DNA of 17,586 nucleotides from CAYJXJ01 sp964374095. GTDB taxonomy: Bacteria; Elusimicrobiota; Elusimicrobia; UBA1565; UBA9628. A model generated the notes under the pieces. The model worked only from the letters and a program-made list of their open reading frames with translations, made no database searches and was not told the origin of the DNA. The stretch is from contig CAYJXJ010000093.1 in assembly GCA_964374095.1 (NCBI GenBank), positions 1-17,586 of the forward strand. Reading direction: 5' to 3'. Below are positions 1-6,680 of the stretch, one piece after another (position 1 is the stretch's first letter; each line of letters opens with the position of its first letter). A program made the translations under genes and the position numbers.

Positions 1-230
1 CCCGCGTCGGAGGCGACCTCGGCGTACTGGCTGTGGTGGCAGTGCGCGTCCACCCGGCCCGGGAGGACCCGGGCGCGCCGCAGGTCCGGGACGCCGCGCG
101 GCGTCTCCCCCCGCGCGGCGCGCAGCGACAGGATCCGCCCCCCCGCCACGGTGAGCACGGCATCGGGATAAAACGCCAGGGCCCGCCCTTGGCACGTCAG
201 GGCCGCCGCTCTGAGCCGTCTTAAGATCAC
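1..230 (-). CDS. Amidohydrolase N-terminus, guanine deaminase-like (partial)
   Basis: The N-terminal 76 codons of a gene that continues past the left edge. The translation contains LPGRVDAHCHHSQY, which matches the metal-binding HxH stretch of the guanine deaminase/SsnA-type amidohydrolases (family form LPGFVDxHxHxxQY); the paired histidines are residues 63 and 65. The preceding short beta-sandwich segment (AVLTVAGGRILSL) is also typical of the family N-terminus. I chose the GTG at 230-228 because it overlaps the TGA of the XdhC-type gene upstream as GTGA, a classical coupling arrangement. Guanine deaminase converts guanine to xanthine in the cytoplasm, which fits a neighbour that loads molybdenum cofactor into xanthine dehydrogenase-type enzymes. 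The substrate cannot be fixed from this fragment; another amidohydrolase of the cytosine/guanine deaminase group is possible. Confidence 0.72.
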   Translation of the reverse strand, partial: MILRRLRAAALTCQGRALAFYPDAVLTVAGGRILSLRAARGETPRGVPDLRRARVLPGRVDAHCHHSQYAEVASDA

Positions 231-1909
231 GCCGAGGGGATGAGCTCGAGGTCGCCGGGCGTGTCGATGTCGAGCTGGGTCGAGGCGTCGGGCAGGGGAA
301 CCTTGACCGCCTCGGCCCAATGCCGCCGCACCGACTCCATGACGGTATCGTCTCCGGTCAGGACCTGGATCTCACCGAAGAGCGCGCGCGGGAAGGCCGT
401 GGGATAGCCCTTGCGGGGCCCCTCGGGACCGGGAAAGACCGGAAAGACCAGCGACCCCGTAATTTCGAACTCCGCGATGATCCGGTCGATGAGCCAGGGC
501 GTGACCAGGGGCATGTCGCCCAAGAGGCTGACCACGCCGCGGGTGCCGGGAGGGGTCTCGCGCAGGCCGACCTCGATCGAGGACGCCTTTCCCGAGGACC
601 AGCAGGGGTTGAAGACGACGCGCAGGCGCGGATCCTCGATGCCGGAGATGAGCTTGAGGGCCGCCTCGGCGTCGCTGCCCAACACGAGGATCACGGGGTC
701 CAGGCGGGACGCCAAGGCGTTCTCGACGACGTGGCGCAGCACCGGCCGGCCGTTCAACTCGGCGGAGAGCTTATGCCCCCCGACGAAGCGGCGGCCTCGC
801 CCGGCCGCGAGGATGAGTCCGGGCAGCGCGGGAGGGCCCGTCCGCGGCTTGACGACCGGCTCGGCGGCGGCCTTGCGCCCCGAGCGCAGCCCCGCCTGCG
901 CCGCCAGGAGCTCGGCCGCGACGGCCAAGGCGCTCTCCTCGGGAGTCGCCGCCCCGATCTCAAGCCCGGCCGGCGCGAAGAGGACGCCGGGCCGCGGGTG
1001 CATTCCTCCGGCCTCGACCTCCGCGAGGAGCTCCCGCGCCCGCCTCGGCAGGCCTCCGATCCCGATATAGAAGGCGGGGCTCGCGAGAGCGCCCTTCAAG
1101 GCGTCGAGGTCCTCATCGTGGCTGTGGGTCATGATCACGACGGCGGTCCCCGCGTCGGGCCGCGCCGCGGCGCGCGCCGCCTCCCAGCCTCCCTCGATGA
1201 GCGCCGCGCGGCCCCGGTCCCAGTTGAGGTTGCGAAGACGCCCGGGCCGCGGGTCGGCCACGGTCACGGCGAAGCCGAGCTCGACGAGCCGGAAGGCCAG
1301 GCACGCGGCATCCGGGCCGGAACCAAAGATCAGGACCTTGCCCGCGGGCCTCACGGGGCAAAGAAAGGTGCGGCGGACCCCGACCGCCGCGGCCTCCTCG
1401 ATGAGCTCGGGGCTCGACTCGCGCCAGCACTCCCGAACCGCCGGGTGGTCGGGGGGATGGATGAACCTTCGTCCCGCGCGCGGCCCTTCGACCTCCAGCC
1501 CGCAGACGATGCCTTCTCCCGAGAGAACCGCGTCGCGCACCCGGCGCATGTGTTCGAGGAGCGCGGGCCCGAGGGGCTCCAGGAAAATCTCCAGGCGCCC
1601 CGCGCAGATGAAGCCGTAGCCGAGGATCGGATCGCTGGCCGCGACGGAAACCCGCACCAGGCTGCCGCGCCCTTCGGCCACGGCCCGCTCGACCGCGGCG
1701 TGAAACTCGCCCTCCTCGCCCGCGCCGATGGCCCGCCCCCCGTCCCTCCCGGGGGCGAACACCGCCATGGCGCCCGCGCGCGAGTAGACCGTCCCGTCCA
1801 AGGTCACCGCGGTGGCCAGGACCATCTCCCCATCCGCCGCTCCCGAAGCGGACCACTCTTCGATGGAACGGAGGATGTCGAGGATTTCAGCCGGGCGGAT
1901 GCCGTTCAT
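227..1909 (-). CDS. XdhC/CoxI-MobA-like fusion, molybdenum cofactor maturation protein
   Basis: A 560-residue protein with two recognisable halves. Residues 1-115 are an XdhC/CoxI domain (GYGFICAGRLEIFLEPL at 97-113, a degenerate form of the GCGG...EP motif). Residues 190-340 are the XdhC Rossmann domain (KVLIFGSGP at 191, VIMTHSHDEDLDAL at 258-271, YIGIGGLPRRA at 281-291). After a short linker, residues 363-556 are a MobA/MocA-type nucleotidyltransferase (LAAGRGRRFVGGHK at 367-380, GDMPLV at 464-469, LDIDTPGDL at 547). Family knowledge: XdhC carries molybdenum cofactor and inserts it into xanthine dehydrogenase-type enzymes, and MocA adds CMP to the cofactor. The fusion would place both steps in one polypeptide. 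The ATG at 1909 has a GGGAAGAG SD-like stretch just upstream. Its end overlaps the start of the amidohydrolase gene, so both are probably one operon. The dehydrogenase subunits themselves are not in view. Confidence 0.88.
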   Translation of the reverse strand: MNGIRPAEILDILRSIEEWSASGAADGEMVLATAVTLDGTVYSRAGAMAVFAPGRDGGRAIGAGEEGEFHAAVERAVAEGRGSLVRVSVAASDPILGYGFICAGRLEIFLEPLGPALLEHMRRVRDAVLSGEGIVCGLEVEGPRAGRRFIHPPDHPAVRECWRESSPELIEEAAAVGVRRTFLCPVRPAGKVLIFGSGPDAACLAFRLVELGFAVTVADPRPGRLRNLNWDRGRAALIEGGWEAARAAARPDAGTAVVIMTHSHDEDLDALKGALASPAFYIGIGGLPRRARELLAEVEAGGMHPRPGVLFAPAGLEIGAATPEESALAVAAELLAAQAGLRSGRKAAAEPVVKPRTGPPALPGLILAAGRGRRFVGGHKLSAELNGRPVLRHVVENALASRLDPVILVLGSDAEAALKLISGIEDPRLRVVFNPCWSSGKASSIEVGLRETPPGTRGVVSLLGDMPLVTPWLIDRIIAEFEITGSLVFPVFPGPEGPRKGYPTAFPRALFGEIQVLTGDDTVMESVRRHWAEAVKVPLPDASTQLDIDTPGDLELIPSA

Positions 1910-2043
1910 GGTTCTCTTCCCATAGGGTGAGGACCTGCCCTTCCAGATATGGAGGGGTGGGCATTTCCGTTGGTCATGTTAATATCTAAGCAAAGCAGCC
2001 ACCGCCGGTGCCAGCCTCCGGTTCAAGGAAGGGGCGACGCACC

Positions 2044-2072
2044 TTGCAATCGGCCGGAATTGGGGCTAAACT
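2044..2072 (+). promoter_or_regulatory. Promoter of the SirB1-like gene, predicted leaderless start
   Basis: TTGCAA at 2044-2049, a 17-bp spacer and TAAACT at 2067-2072 form a good housekeeping-type promoter. Only six bases separate the -10 from the ATG at 2079, so transcription would begin at or within a base or so of the start codon. No Shine-Dalgarno sequence lies in the expected place. The rest of the divergent 1910-2078 spacer shows only a short CACCGCCGGTG palindrome at 2000-2010; I could not identify a convincing promoter for the opposite (XdhC-like) gene. Confidence 0.6.
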
Positions 2073-2078
2073 TTTCAA

Positions 2079-2933
2079 ATGGGCACGCCGGCCGAGACTC
2101 AGCTGCGCAGCCTCGTGACCCTTCTCGACGACGACGACCCCGAGTCGGTGGGCCTCGTGCGCCGCGAGATCCTCAAGATCGGGGAGCCCATCCTGCCCTT
2201 CCTCGACGAACTGCGCGCCAGCTGCGCGGCCAAAGTGGCCGGGGAGATCGAATCGCTCAAGGTCGAGCTGCGCTTCCGGTCGCTGCAGGAGGCCTTCAGC
2301 CGCCTGGCCGATCAGCCCGGGCCGGACCTGGAGGAAGGGGCCTTCACCCTCTGCCGCTTCGCCCATCCCATGCTCGACCCGGCGGCCTACACGTCCTGGC
2401 TCGACAAGGTCGCGGCCAACGTCCGCGCCAGCCTCGAGCCGCCGGTGGACTCCTACGCCGTCATGCAGCGGCTCAACAACCATCTCTTCCAAGAACTGGG
2501 CTTCCAAGGCAACGAGGACCAATACTACAACCTGGACAACAGCTTCTTGAACCGCGTCATCGAGAACCGCCGCGGGATCCCGGTCAGCCTATCGGTGCTG
2601 TATCTCCTCCTGGGCCGCAGGCTCGAACTGCCCCTCTACGGCGTCGGCACTCCGGGGCATTTCCTCGTCGGCTTCTTGGAGCCCCGCGGGACCAGCTTCT
2701 ACATCGATCCCTTCCACCGCGGGCGACTGCTGACGGCTCCCGACGTGCGCAAGATGCTGGTGCGGGGCGGCTACGAGTTCCGCTCCGAGTACCTCGACCG
2801 CACGACGCCGCGGGACATCCTGGTGAGGATGATGCGCAATCTGATCGCGGTCTATCACCGGATGGGCGCGGTGGAGCGCGCCCAGATGATGAACACCCTC
2901 GCCGACATCCTCGTGCGCAAACCCCGCGCTTAG
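2079..2933 (+). CDS. SirB1 family / transglutaminase-like core2 protein
   Basis: A 284-residue soluble protein with no signal peptide. The C-terminal half carries the SirB1/Transglut_core2 signature: NSFLNRVIENRRGIPVSLSV (from residue 154), then GVGTPGHFLVGF (188-199, His194) and FYIDPFHRG (207-215, Asp210). His194 and Asp210 correspond to two members of a transglutaminase-like triad. The position where a cysteine would be expected, in the GIPVSLSVLY helix, holds serine, as is usual in this family as I recall it, so enzymatic activity is doubtful. Residues 1-120 are helical and may be a repeat-like N-terminal region. The biochemical role of the family is not established. It is the first of three co-directional genes, with a 34-bp gap to the next. 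The ATG fits the promoter immediately upstream. Confidence 0.85.
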   Translation: MGTPAETQLRSLVTLLDDDDPESVGLVRREILKIGEPILPFLDELRASCAAKVAGEIESLKVELRFRSLQEAFSRLADQPGPDLEEGAFTLCRFAHPMLDPAAYTSWLDKVAANVRASLEPPVDSYAVMQRLNNHLFQELGFQGNEDQYYNLDNSFLNRVIENRRGIPVSLSVLYLLLGRRLELPLYGVGTPGHFLVGFLEPRGTSFYIDPFHRGRLLTAPDVRKMLVRGGYEFRSEYLDRTTPRDILVRMMRNLIAVYHRMGAVERAQMMNTLADILVRKPRA

Positions 2934-2995
2934 GCGCCAGGTCTTCGGTTTTGTATGATAGCGCCCGGTGAGCGCAAAACCGAAGGCTTGGCACC
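2933..2995. repeat. Imperfect inverted repeat enclosing the start of the thioredoxin-fold gene
   Basis: Left arm 2933-2953 and right arm 2975-2995 are reverse complements at about 18 of 21 positions. The perfectly matching core is CTTCGGTTTTG against CAAAACCGAAG. The 21-base loop (2954-2974) holds both the TATGAT -10 element and the GTG start codon at 2968. The left arm begins at the stop codon of the upstream gene and the right arm lies in the first codons of the next. It could be an operator, or an RNA hairpin in read-through transcripts that hides the GTG. There is no T-run to suggest an intrinsic terminator. Confidence 0.6.
2954..2959 (+). promoter_or_regulatory. -10 element of the thioredoxin-fold gene (predicted leaderless)
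   Basis: TATGAT, preceded directly by TTG, lies eight bases before the GTG start at 2968. No SD is present between it and the start codon. No good -35 hexamer is visible at the expected distance, so this is a weaker call than the other promoters here. It occupies the loop of the inverted repeat at 2933-2995. Confidence 0.42.
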
Positions 2996-4038
2996 TGCCC
3001 CTCTGCCTCGCGTCTCTCCTAGCGTTACCGGCCGCCGCCGCCGACCGCGCGCTCAAGCCCCCGGCGCCTGAGTTTCCCGCGGGCGGCGTCTGGATCAACG
3101 CCAAGCCCCTGAGCCTGAAGCTCCTGCGCAATAAGCGCGCGCTGCTCGTCGCCTTCATCAACGCGGCCAACATCAACTCCCTGCGCACGTTGCCCTACCT
3201 CAACGCCTGGTTCGACCGCTACGCCCTGGACGGCCTCATGGTGATCGGGGTGCACACCCCGGACTACGACTTCCAGGCCGATCCCCGCTCGGCCGACAAG
3301 ACCCTGCGCCGCCGCGGGGTGGAGTTCCCGGTCGTCATGGACACCGACCGCGCCATCTGGAAAGGCTACGGCAACGACGGCTGGCCGGCGTTCTATCTCC
3401 TGGACCATAAGGGGCGCCTCTTCTTCGACCGGGCCGGCGAGGGCCCCTACGCCGATATGGAGGAGACCATCCGGAGCGCCCTCGCGCAGCTCCCGGGGCC
3501 TCCGCCCCCGCGGACCGACGATCCCCTGCCCGACCCGCCCTCCACGGAATGCGGCGGCATGACCCCCGAAGTGGCCGCCGGAACGGACCGCGGCGCGCCC
3601 ATCGCGGTGGTAGGGGGCGACGGCTCCATGCGGACCTCGATGGCCTACACGCATCCCGAAGGGTCGCTCGGCTACGTCGGGTCCTGGACCCGCGGAAAAC
3701 AGTCCCTGACGCTGGCCGCCGAAAACAAACGGCGCACCGCGCGCGCGCACATGGTCTACCGCGGGGCCCGCGCGTATGCCGTCATGCATCCCGGCCTCAA
3801 GCCCCAGCGGGTCTTCATCCTTCAAAACGAGGTCTGGCTCCGGGGATCATCCGCCGGCGCCGACATACGATACGACGATGACGAACACTCCTTCATTCTT
3901 GTCGATGAGCCGCGGCTCTACGAAGTGGCGAACACCCCCAACGACGAGCTGGTCGAGCTCACCCTCATACCCGAGAAGAAGGGCTTTCGTCTTTACGGAT
4001 TCTCATTCTCCGACCGCTGTCTGGTCGAGAAGCCGTGA
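2968..4038 (+). CDS. Exported DipZ/TlpA-like thioredoxin-fold protein lacking CxxC
   Basis: A 356-residue protein with a Sec signal peptide (residues 1-25, cleavage near PAAAAD). Residues 35-175 are a thioredoxin fold of the DipZ type: LRTLPYLNAWFDRY (72-85), GLMVIGVHTPDYDF (89-102), VVMDTDRAIWKGYG (122-135) and the cis-proline region GWPAFYLLD (138-146). Where the family has CINC the sequence reads NINS (68-71), so both redox cysteines are gone. Only Cys13 (in the signal peptide), Cys195 and Cys351 remain. After a proline-rich linker (176-193), residues 195-350 resemble the beta-sandwich that follows thioredoxin in DipZ proteins (TPE at 199, RLYEV at 316, GFRLYGFSFS at 339-348). It probably acts in the periplasm as a binding or scaffold protein rather than a thiol oxidoreductase. 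Its TGA overlaps the GTG of the epimerase gene. Confidence 0.78.
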   Translation: MSAKPKAWHLPLCLASLLALPAAAADRALKPPAPEFPAGGVWINAKPLSLKLLRNKRALLVAFINAANINSLRTLPYLNAWFDRYALDGLMVIGVHTPDYDFQADPRSADKTLRRRGVEFPVVMDTDRAIWKGYGNDGWPAFYLLDHKGRLFFDRAGEGPYADMEETIRSALAQLPGPPPPRTDDPLPDPPSTECGGMTPEVAAGTDRGAPIAVVGGDGSMRTSMAYTHPEGSLGYVGSWTRGKQSLTLAAENKRRTARAHMVYRGARAYAVMHPGLKPQRVFILQNEVWLRGSSAGADIRYDDDEHSFILVDEPRLYEVANTPNDELVELTLIPEKKGFRLYGFSFSDRCLVEKP

Positions 4039-5108
4039 GGGAACCCTCCCGAATCGTCGCGGCGCGGGCCCAGGCCCTCGACGTTCCCATGAGCGTGCCC
4101 TTCGAGATCGCGACCGGAACGCGCACGCGCGTGGCGAACATTCTCGCGCGCGTGCGCCTGGCTTCCGGGGCCGAGGGCTTCGGCGAGGGCGCCCCCATCG
4201 GCTACCAGGGCGAGACCCAGGCCGCGGCCCTCAAGGCGGCGCGGCACGGTCTGCGCGGGCTTATCGGCCGTCCCGCCGACCGCTGGCGGGAGCTTATCGA
4301 GGATGTCGACTCGCGCATCGCGCCGTTCGGCTCGGCGCGGGCCGCGGTCTCGATGGCTCTTTTGGACGCCTGGTGCCGGCACCGCCGGGTCCCCCTGCGC
4401 TGGCTTTTCGGCGGCGCCGAAACACGGCTCCGCTCCGACGTGACCGTGACCATACTCACCCCCCCCAAGGCGCGGGACTGGGCCCTGCGCCTCAAGGGCC
4501 TGGGGATCCAAACGGTCAAGATCAAGATCGGCCGGGACGTGGCCGAGGACGTCGAGCGCGTCGAGGCGGTGGCGGCCGTGGACCGGCGCTTCAAGATCAT
4601 GCTCGACGCCAACTGCGGCTACGGCCCCGCGCAGTCCCTGCGCCTGCTCGCCCGGCTCAAGCGCCGCGGGATCCGGCCGGTGCTCTTCGAGCAGCCCGCC
4701 CCGCGCGCCGACTGGAAGGGCCTGGCCGAGGTGGAGCGCCGCGGGGGCGTGCCGGTCGCGGCCGATGAGTCCGTCACCTGCCGCGCCGAGGCCTGGCGGG
4801 CCGCGCGCGCGCGGGCCTTCTCGGCGGTCAACATCAAGCTCATGAAGTACGGCCTGCTCGAGGCCTGGGACATCGCCCAGATCTGCCGCGGGGCCGGGAT
4901 CAAGCTCATGATCGGCGGCATGGTCGAGACCTCGCTGGCCATGGCCTGCGCGGCGCATTTCGCCGCGGGGCTCGGCAATTTCGCCTTCGTGGACCTCGAC
5001 ACCCCCCTCTGGCTCAAGGACGAGCCGATGCGCGGCCCGACGCTGGGACGCGGCGGGATCTGGGACCTCTCCACGGTGCGGGCGGGAATCGGAGTCGAAC
5101 CTGCGTAG
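4035..5108 (+). CDS. Enolase-superfamily dipeptide epimerase (L-Ala-D/L-Glu epimerase-like)
   Basis: A 357-residue cytoplasmic enzyme of the muconate-lactonizing/dipeptide epimerase branch. All catalytic landmarks are visible: the KIK pair (Lys162 and Lys164), metal ligands Asp191 (LDANCGYG), Glu219 (FEQP) and Asp244 (AADES), and the opposite-face base Lys268 (NIKLMKYG). The substrate-recognition stretch GGMVET (294-299) and the DLDTP segment (320-324) follow. Family enzymes epimerise L-Ala-D-Glu released from murein to L-Ala-L-Glu for recycling; close relatives act on other dipeptides, so specificity is not certain. The GTG at 4035 overlaps the previous stop as GTGA, suggesting coupled translation with the exported thioredoxin-fold protein. 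The 70-bp palindrome begins just after its stop. Confidence 0.88.
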   Translation: MREPSRIVAARAQALDVPMSVPFEIATGTRTRVANILARVRLASGAEGFGEGAPIGYQGETQAAALKAARHGLRGLIGRPADRWRELIEDVDSRIAPFGSARAAVSMALLDAWCRHRRVPLRWLFGGAETRLRSDVTVTILTPPKARDWALRLKGLGIQTVKIKIGRDVAEDVERVEAVAAVDRRFKIMLDANCGYGPAQSLRLLARLKRRGIRPVLFEQPAPRADWKGLAEVERRGGVPVAADESVTCRAEAWRAARARAFSAVNIKLMKYGLLEAWDIAQICRGAGIKLMIGGMVETSLAMACAAHFAAGLGNFAFVDLDTPLWLKDEPMRGPTLGRGGIWDLSTVRAGIGVEPA

Positions 5109-5109
5109 G

Positions 5110-5179
5110 CAAATGGGGTCACATCCCGCCATCTGACAAATTCGGGAATTTGTCAGATGGCGGGATGTGACCCCATTTG
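5110..5179. repeat. Perfect 70-bp palindrome (34-bp arms, 2-bp loop)
   Basis: Left arm 5110-5143 and right arm 5146-5179 are exact reverse complements around a GG centre. The outer ends read CAAATGGGGTCA and TGACCCCATTTG. It follows the epimerase stop by one base and ends 19 bases before the start of the barrel protein gene. There is no T-run, so it is not a standard intrinsic terminator, though so long a hairpin could still stop or protect transcripts on either side. The length, perfection and GGGGTCA...TGACCCC outline remind me of REP-like palindromes mobilised by IS200-type (RAYT) transposases; no such transposase gene is in the window. Confidence 0.92.
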
Positions 5180-5182
5180 ATT

Positions 5183-5191
5183 TGATACCAT
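5183..5191 (+). promoter_or_regulatory. Extended -10 of the beta-barrel gene (predicted leaderless)
   Basis: TGATACCAT provides a TGn extension followed by TACCAT (5186-5191), four of six matches to TATAAT. Seven bases separate it from the ATG at 5199, and no SD is present. The -35 region would fall inside the right arm of the 70-bp palindrome at about 5163-5168 and shows no good hexamer, consistent with reliance on the extended -10. Confidence 0.4.
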
Positions 5192-5198
5192 CTGGCTC

Positions 5199-6581
5199 AT
5201 GTTGAGAATCGCGGCCGCCGTCATCCTGCTGAGCCTGGTCCCGGGGCTTTTCGCCCAGGACGTCACGCCCCAGCGCGAAGACCTCGAGCAGAAACGCCGG
5301 ACCGAGGAACAGATCCGAAAGGCGGCCGAGGAGGCCAAAAAGGCGGCCGTCACGGGGCCTCTCCAGGAGGCGACCTACCAGGAGGTGATGGCTGACCCCG
5401 ACAATATAGAGCTCAACTTCCGCTACGCCCGCAGCCGGGTGGTGAAGGGCGACCTCCTGAAGGCCGCGGGGACTCTCGAGCGCATCCTCATGGTCAACCC
5501 GGAGCTCCCCAGGGTCCGGCTTTTCTACGCCTCGGTCCTGTTCCGCCTGGACAATCTCGACGATGCGGAGCGGGAGATCAGGACCTTGAAAAAGCAGCCG
5601 CTCACGGATTCCATGAAGACGGAGCTCGACGACTACGTCAAGCAGATCAAGCAGCGGCGCCGGATGACGCGGTTTAGGCTGACGCTGGCCGGGGGCTTTG
5701 ACTTCGACGAGAACCGCAATTCCGCTCCGGCCTCGGGAACGCGGCTGCTCGCCGACGTTCCCACGATCCTGGACAGCAACTCCACCCGCAGAAACGACAC
5801 CTCCCCGACGATGAACGGAGGCCTCGACGTCAGCCACGATCTCGGCTACCAGGCGGGCCACTCCCTTTTCGCGTCCGCGAGCTACTTCCGCTCCGAGCAG
5901 AACCGCCTCAGGACGCTCAACCTGCAGAGCTACAACTGGTCCGCCGGCGGCACGTTCAAATCGCCCGCGGTCGACGTCACCGCCACCATGGGCTTCGGCC
6001 ACTTGCTGCTGGCCGAGACGACCTACCAGCGCAGCCGCGGGCCCTCCCTGCGCCTCGATAAAAAGCTCGGCGAGCGGCTGAGCGTCTTCGGGACGGTCGG
6101 CCATCAGCGCCAGGATTACTCCCGGACCCGGGTCGTGCCCACCGCCGACGAGAGGACGGGCGACCAGCACTTCGGGGGCGCGGGCCTGACCGTCGCGCTC
6201 CGCCCGGGCTTGAGCCTGGCGGCGAGCTACACCCATACCTACCAGGGCGCCCGCGAGCGCTTCAACGCCTACCGCCGCGAGGGCTTCAATCTCAGCCTGA
6301 CGAAAGTCCTTCGCGGGGGCCGCTTCGCGGTCCTTTCGATCACGCCCCAGCTCGACGCCTACGAAGCGGCCGAGGCGGCCCTCAGCCAATTGGTCCGCCG
6401 GGACGACACCTACCGCACGCGCCTGACCTACGGCACGCCCCTGGGCTTCGTCGCCGCCCCTCTCAACGACCTGCTGCTGACCCTGTCCTACGAGTATTTC
6501 CACGCCCTCTCGAACCTGCCCAACAACGCCTACACGAACAACAAGCTCTCTTCCTCCTTGACCTACCGCCTCGATTTTTAA
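5199..6581 (+). CDS. TPR plus outer-membrane beta-barrel protein, Slam/DUF560 (T11SS)-like
   Basis: A 460-residue exported protein. Residues 1-19 form a signal peptide (cleavage near LFA-QD), followed by a charged helical stretch (26-50, likely coiled coil). Residues 58-150 contain two or three TPR-like helical pairs (NFRYARSRVVKGDLLKAA; LFYASVLFRLDNLDDAE). From about residue 156 the protein is alternating beta-strand to the end and finishes with YRLDF, a typical outer-membrane barrel terminus. The first strand, LTLAGGFDFDENRNSAP (161-177), resembles the DxNxN opening strand of Slam/DUF560 barrels. Those proteins carry TbpB-like cargo across the outer membrane (type XI secretion), and the next gene encodes a plausible cargo. 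An unrelated TPR-barrel porin remains possible. The gene lies directly downstream of the 70-bp palindrome. Confidence 0.72.
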   Translation: MLRIAAAVILLSLVPGLFAQDVTPQREDLEQKRRTEEQIRKAAEEAKKAAVTGPLQEATYQEVMADPDNIELNFRYARSRVVKGDLLKAAGTLERILMVNPELPRVRLFYASVLFRLDNLDDAEREIRTLKKQPLTDSMKTELDDYVKQIKQRRRMTRFRLTLAGGFDFDENRNSAPASGTRLLADVPTILDSNSTRRNDTSPTMNGGLDVSHDLGYQAGHSLFASASYFRSEQNRLRTLNLQSYNWSAGGTFKSPAVDVTATMGFGHLLLAETTYQRSRGPSLRLDKKLGERLSVFGTVGHQRQDYSRTRVVPTADERTGDQHFGGAGLTVALRPGLSLAASYTHTYQGARERFNAYRREGFNLSLTKVLRGGRFAVLSITPQLDAYEAAEAALSQLVRRDDTYRTRLTYGTPLGFVAAPLNDLLLTLSYEYFHALSNLPNNAYTNNKLSSSLTYRLDF

Positions 6582-6612
6582 GGGCGGGCCCTCAGTGTGA
6601 CCAAATAGGGGG

Positions 6613-6641
6613 TTGACATTTCGCGGTTGCGGGACTACACT
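6613..6641 (+). promoter_or_regulatory. Near-consensus promoter of the FecR-domain gene
   Basis: TTGACA (6613-6618), a 17-bp spacer and TACACT (6636-6641) make the strongest promoter in the window. Transcription would start near 6648, leaving a leader of about 33 nt before the ATG at 6681. The SD GGAG is at 6671-6674, six bases before that ATG. This is unlike the leaderless arrangement of neighbouring genes and lets the FecR gene be expressed separately from the barrel gene upstream. Confidence 0.75.
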
Positions 6642-6680
6642 TCGGGGGTCCCCACGACGAGAAACAGCACGGAGAAACAA

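Noticed and set aside
320..1930. A 536-codon plus-strand frame opposite the XdhC/MobA-like fusion.
   Set aside because: Arg/Gly/Asp-rich shadow of a well-supported gene on the other strand; no domain or SD.
5110..5179. The palindrome as an ordinary Rho-independent terminator.
   Set aside because: No T-run follows on either strand, and the stem is far longer than usual. A termination role by structure alone is not excluded.
6579..6592. A short hairpin (AGGGC-GG-GCCCT) after the barrel gene as terminator.
   Set aside because: Only a five-base stem with a two-base loop and no T-run; too weak to call.
3993..6680. An 895-codon open frame on the minus strand antisense to the epimerase and barrel genes.
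   Set aside because: Long antisense frames are expected in very G+C-rich DNA. The translation is low-complexity (Gly/Arg/Glu/Val rich), matches no family, spans the 70-bp palindrome and opposes three clearly recognisable genes.
6627..6680. An 18-codon N-terminal extension of the FecR protein from a TTG start.
   Set aside because: It would start inside the promoter spacer and before the expected transcription start. The ATG at 6681 has a proper SD and begins a normal signal peptide.
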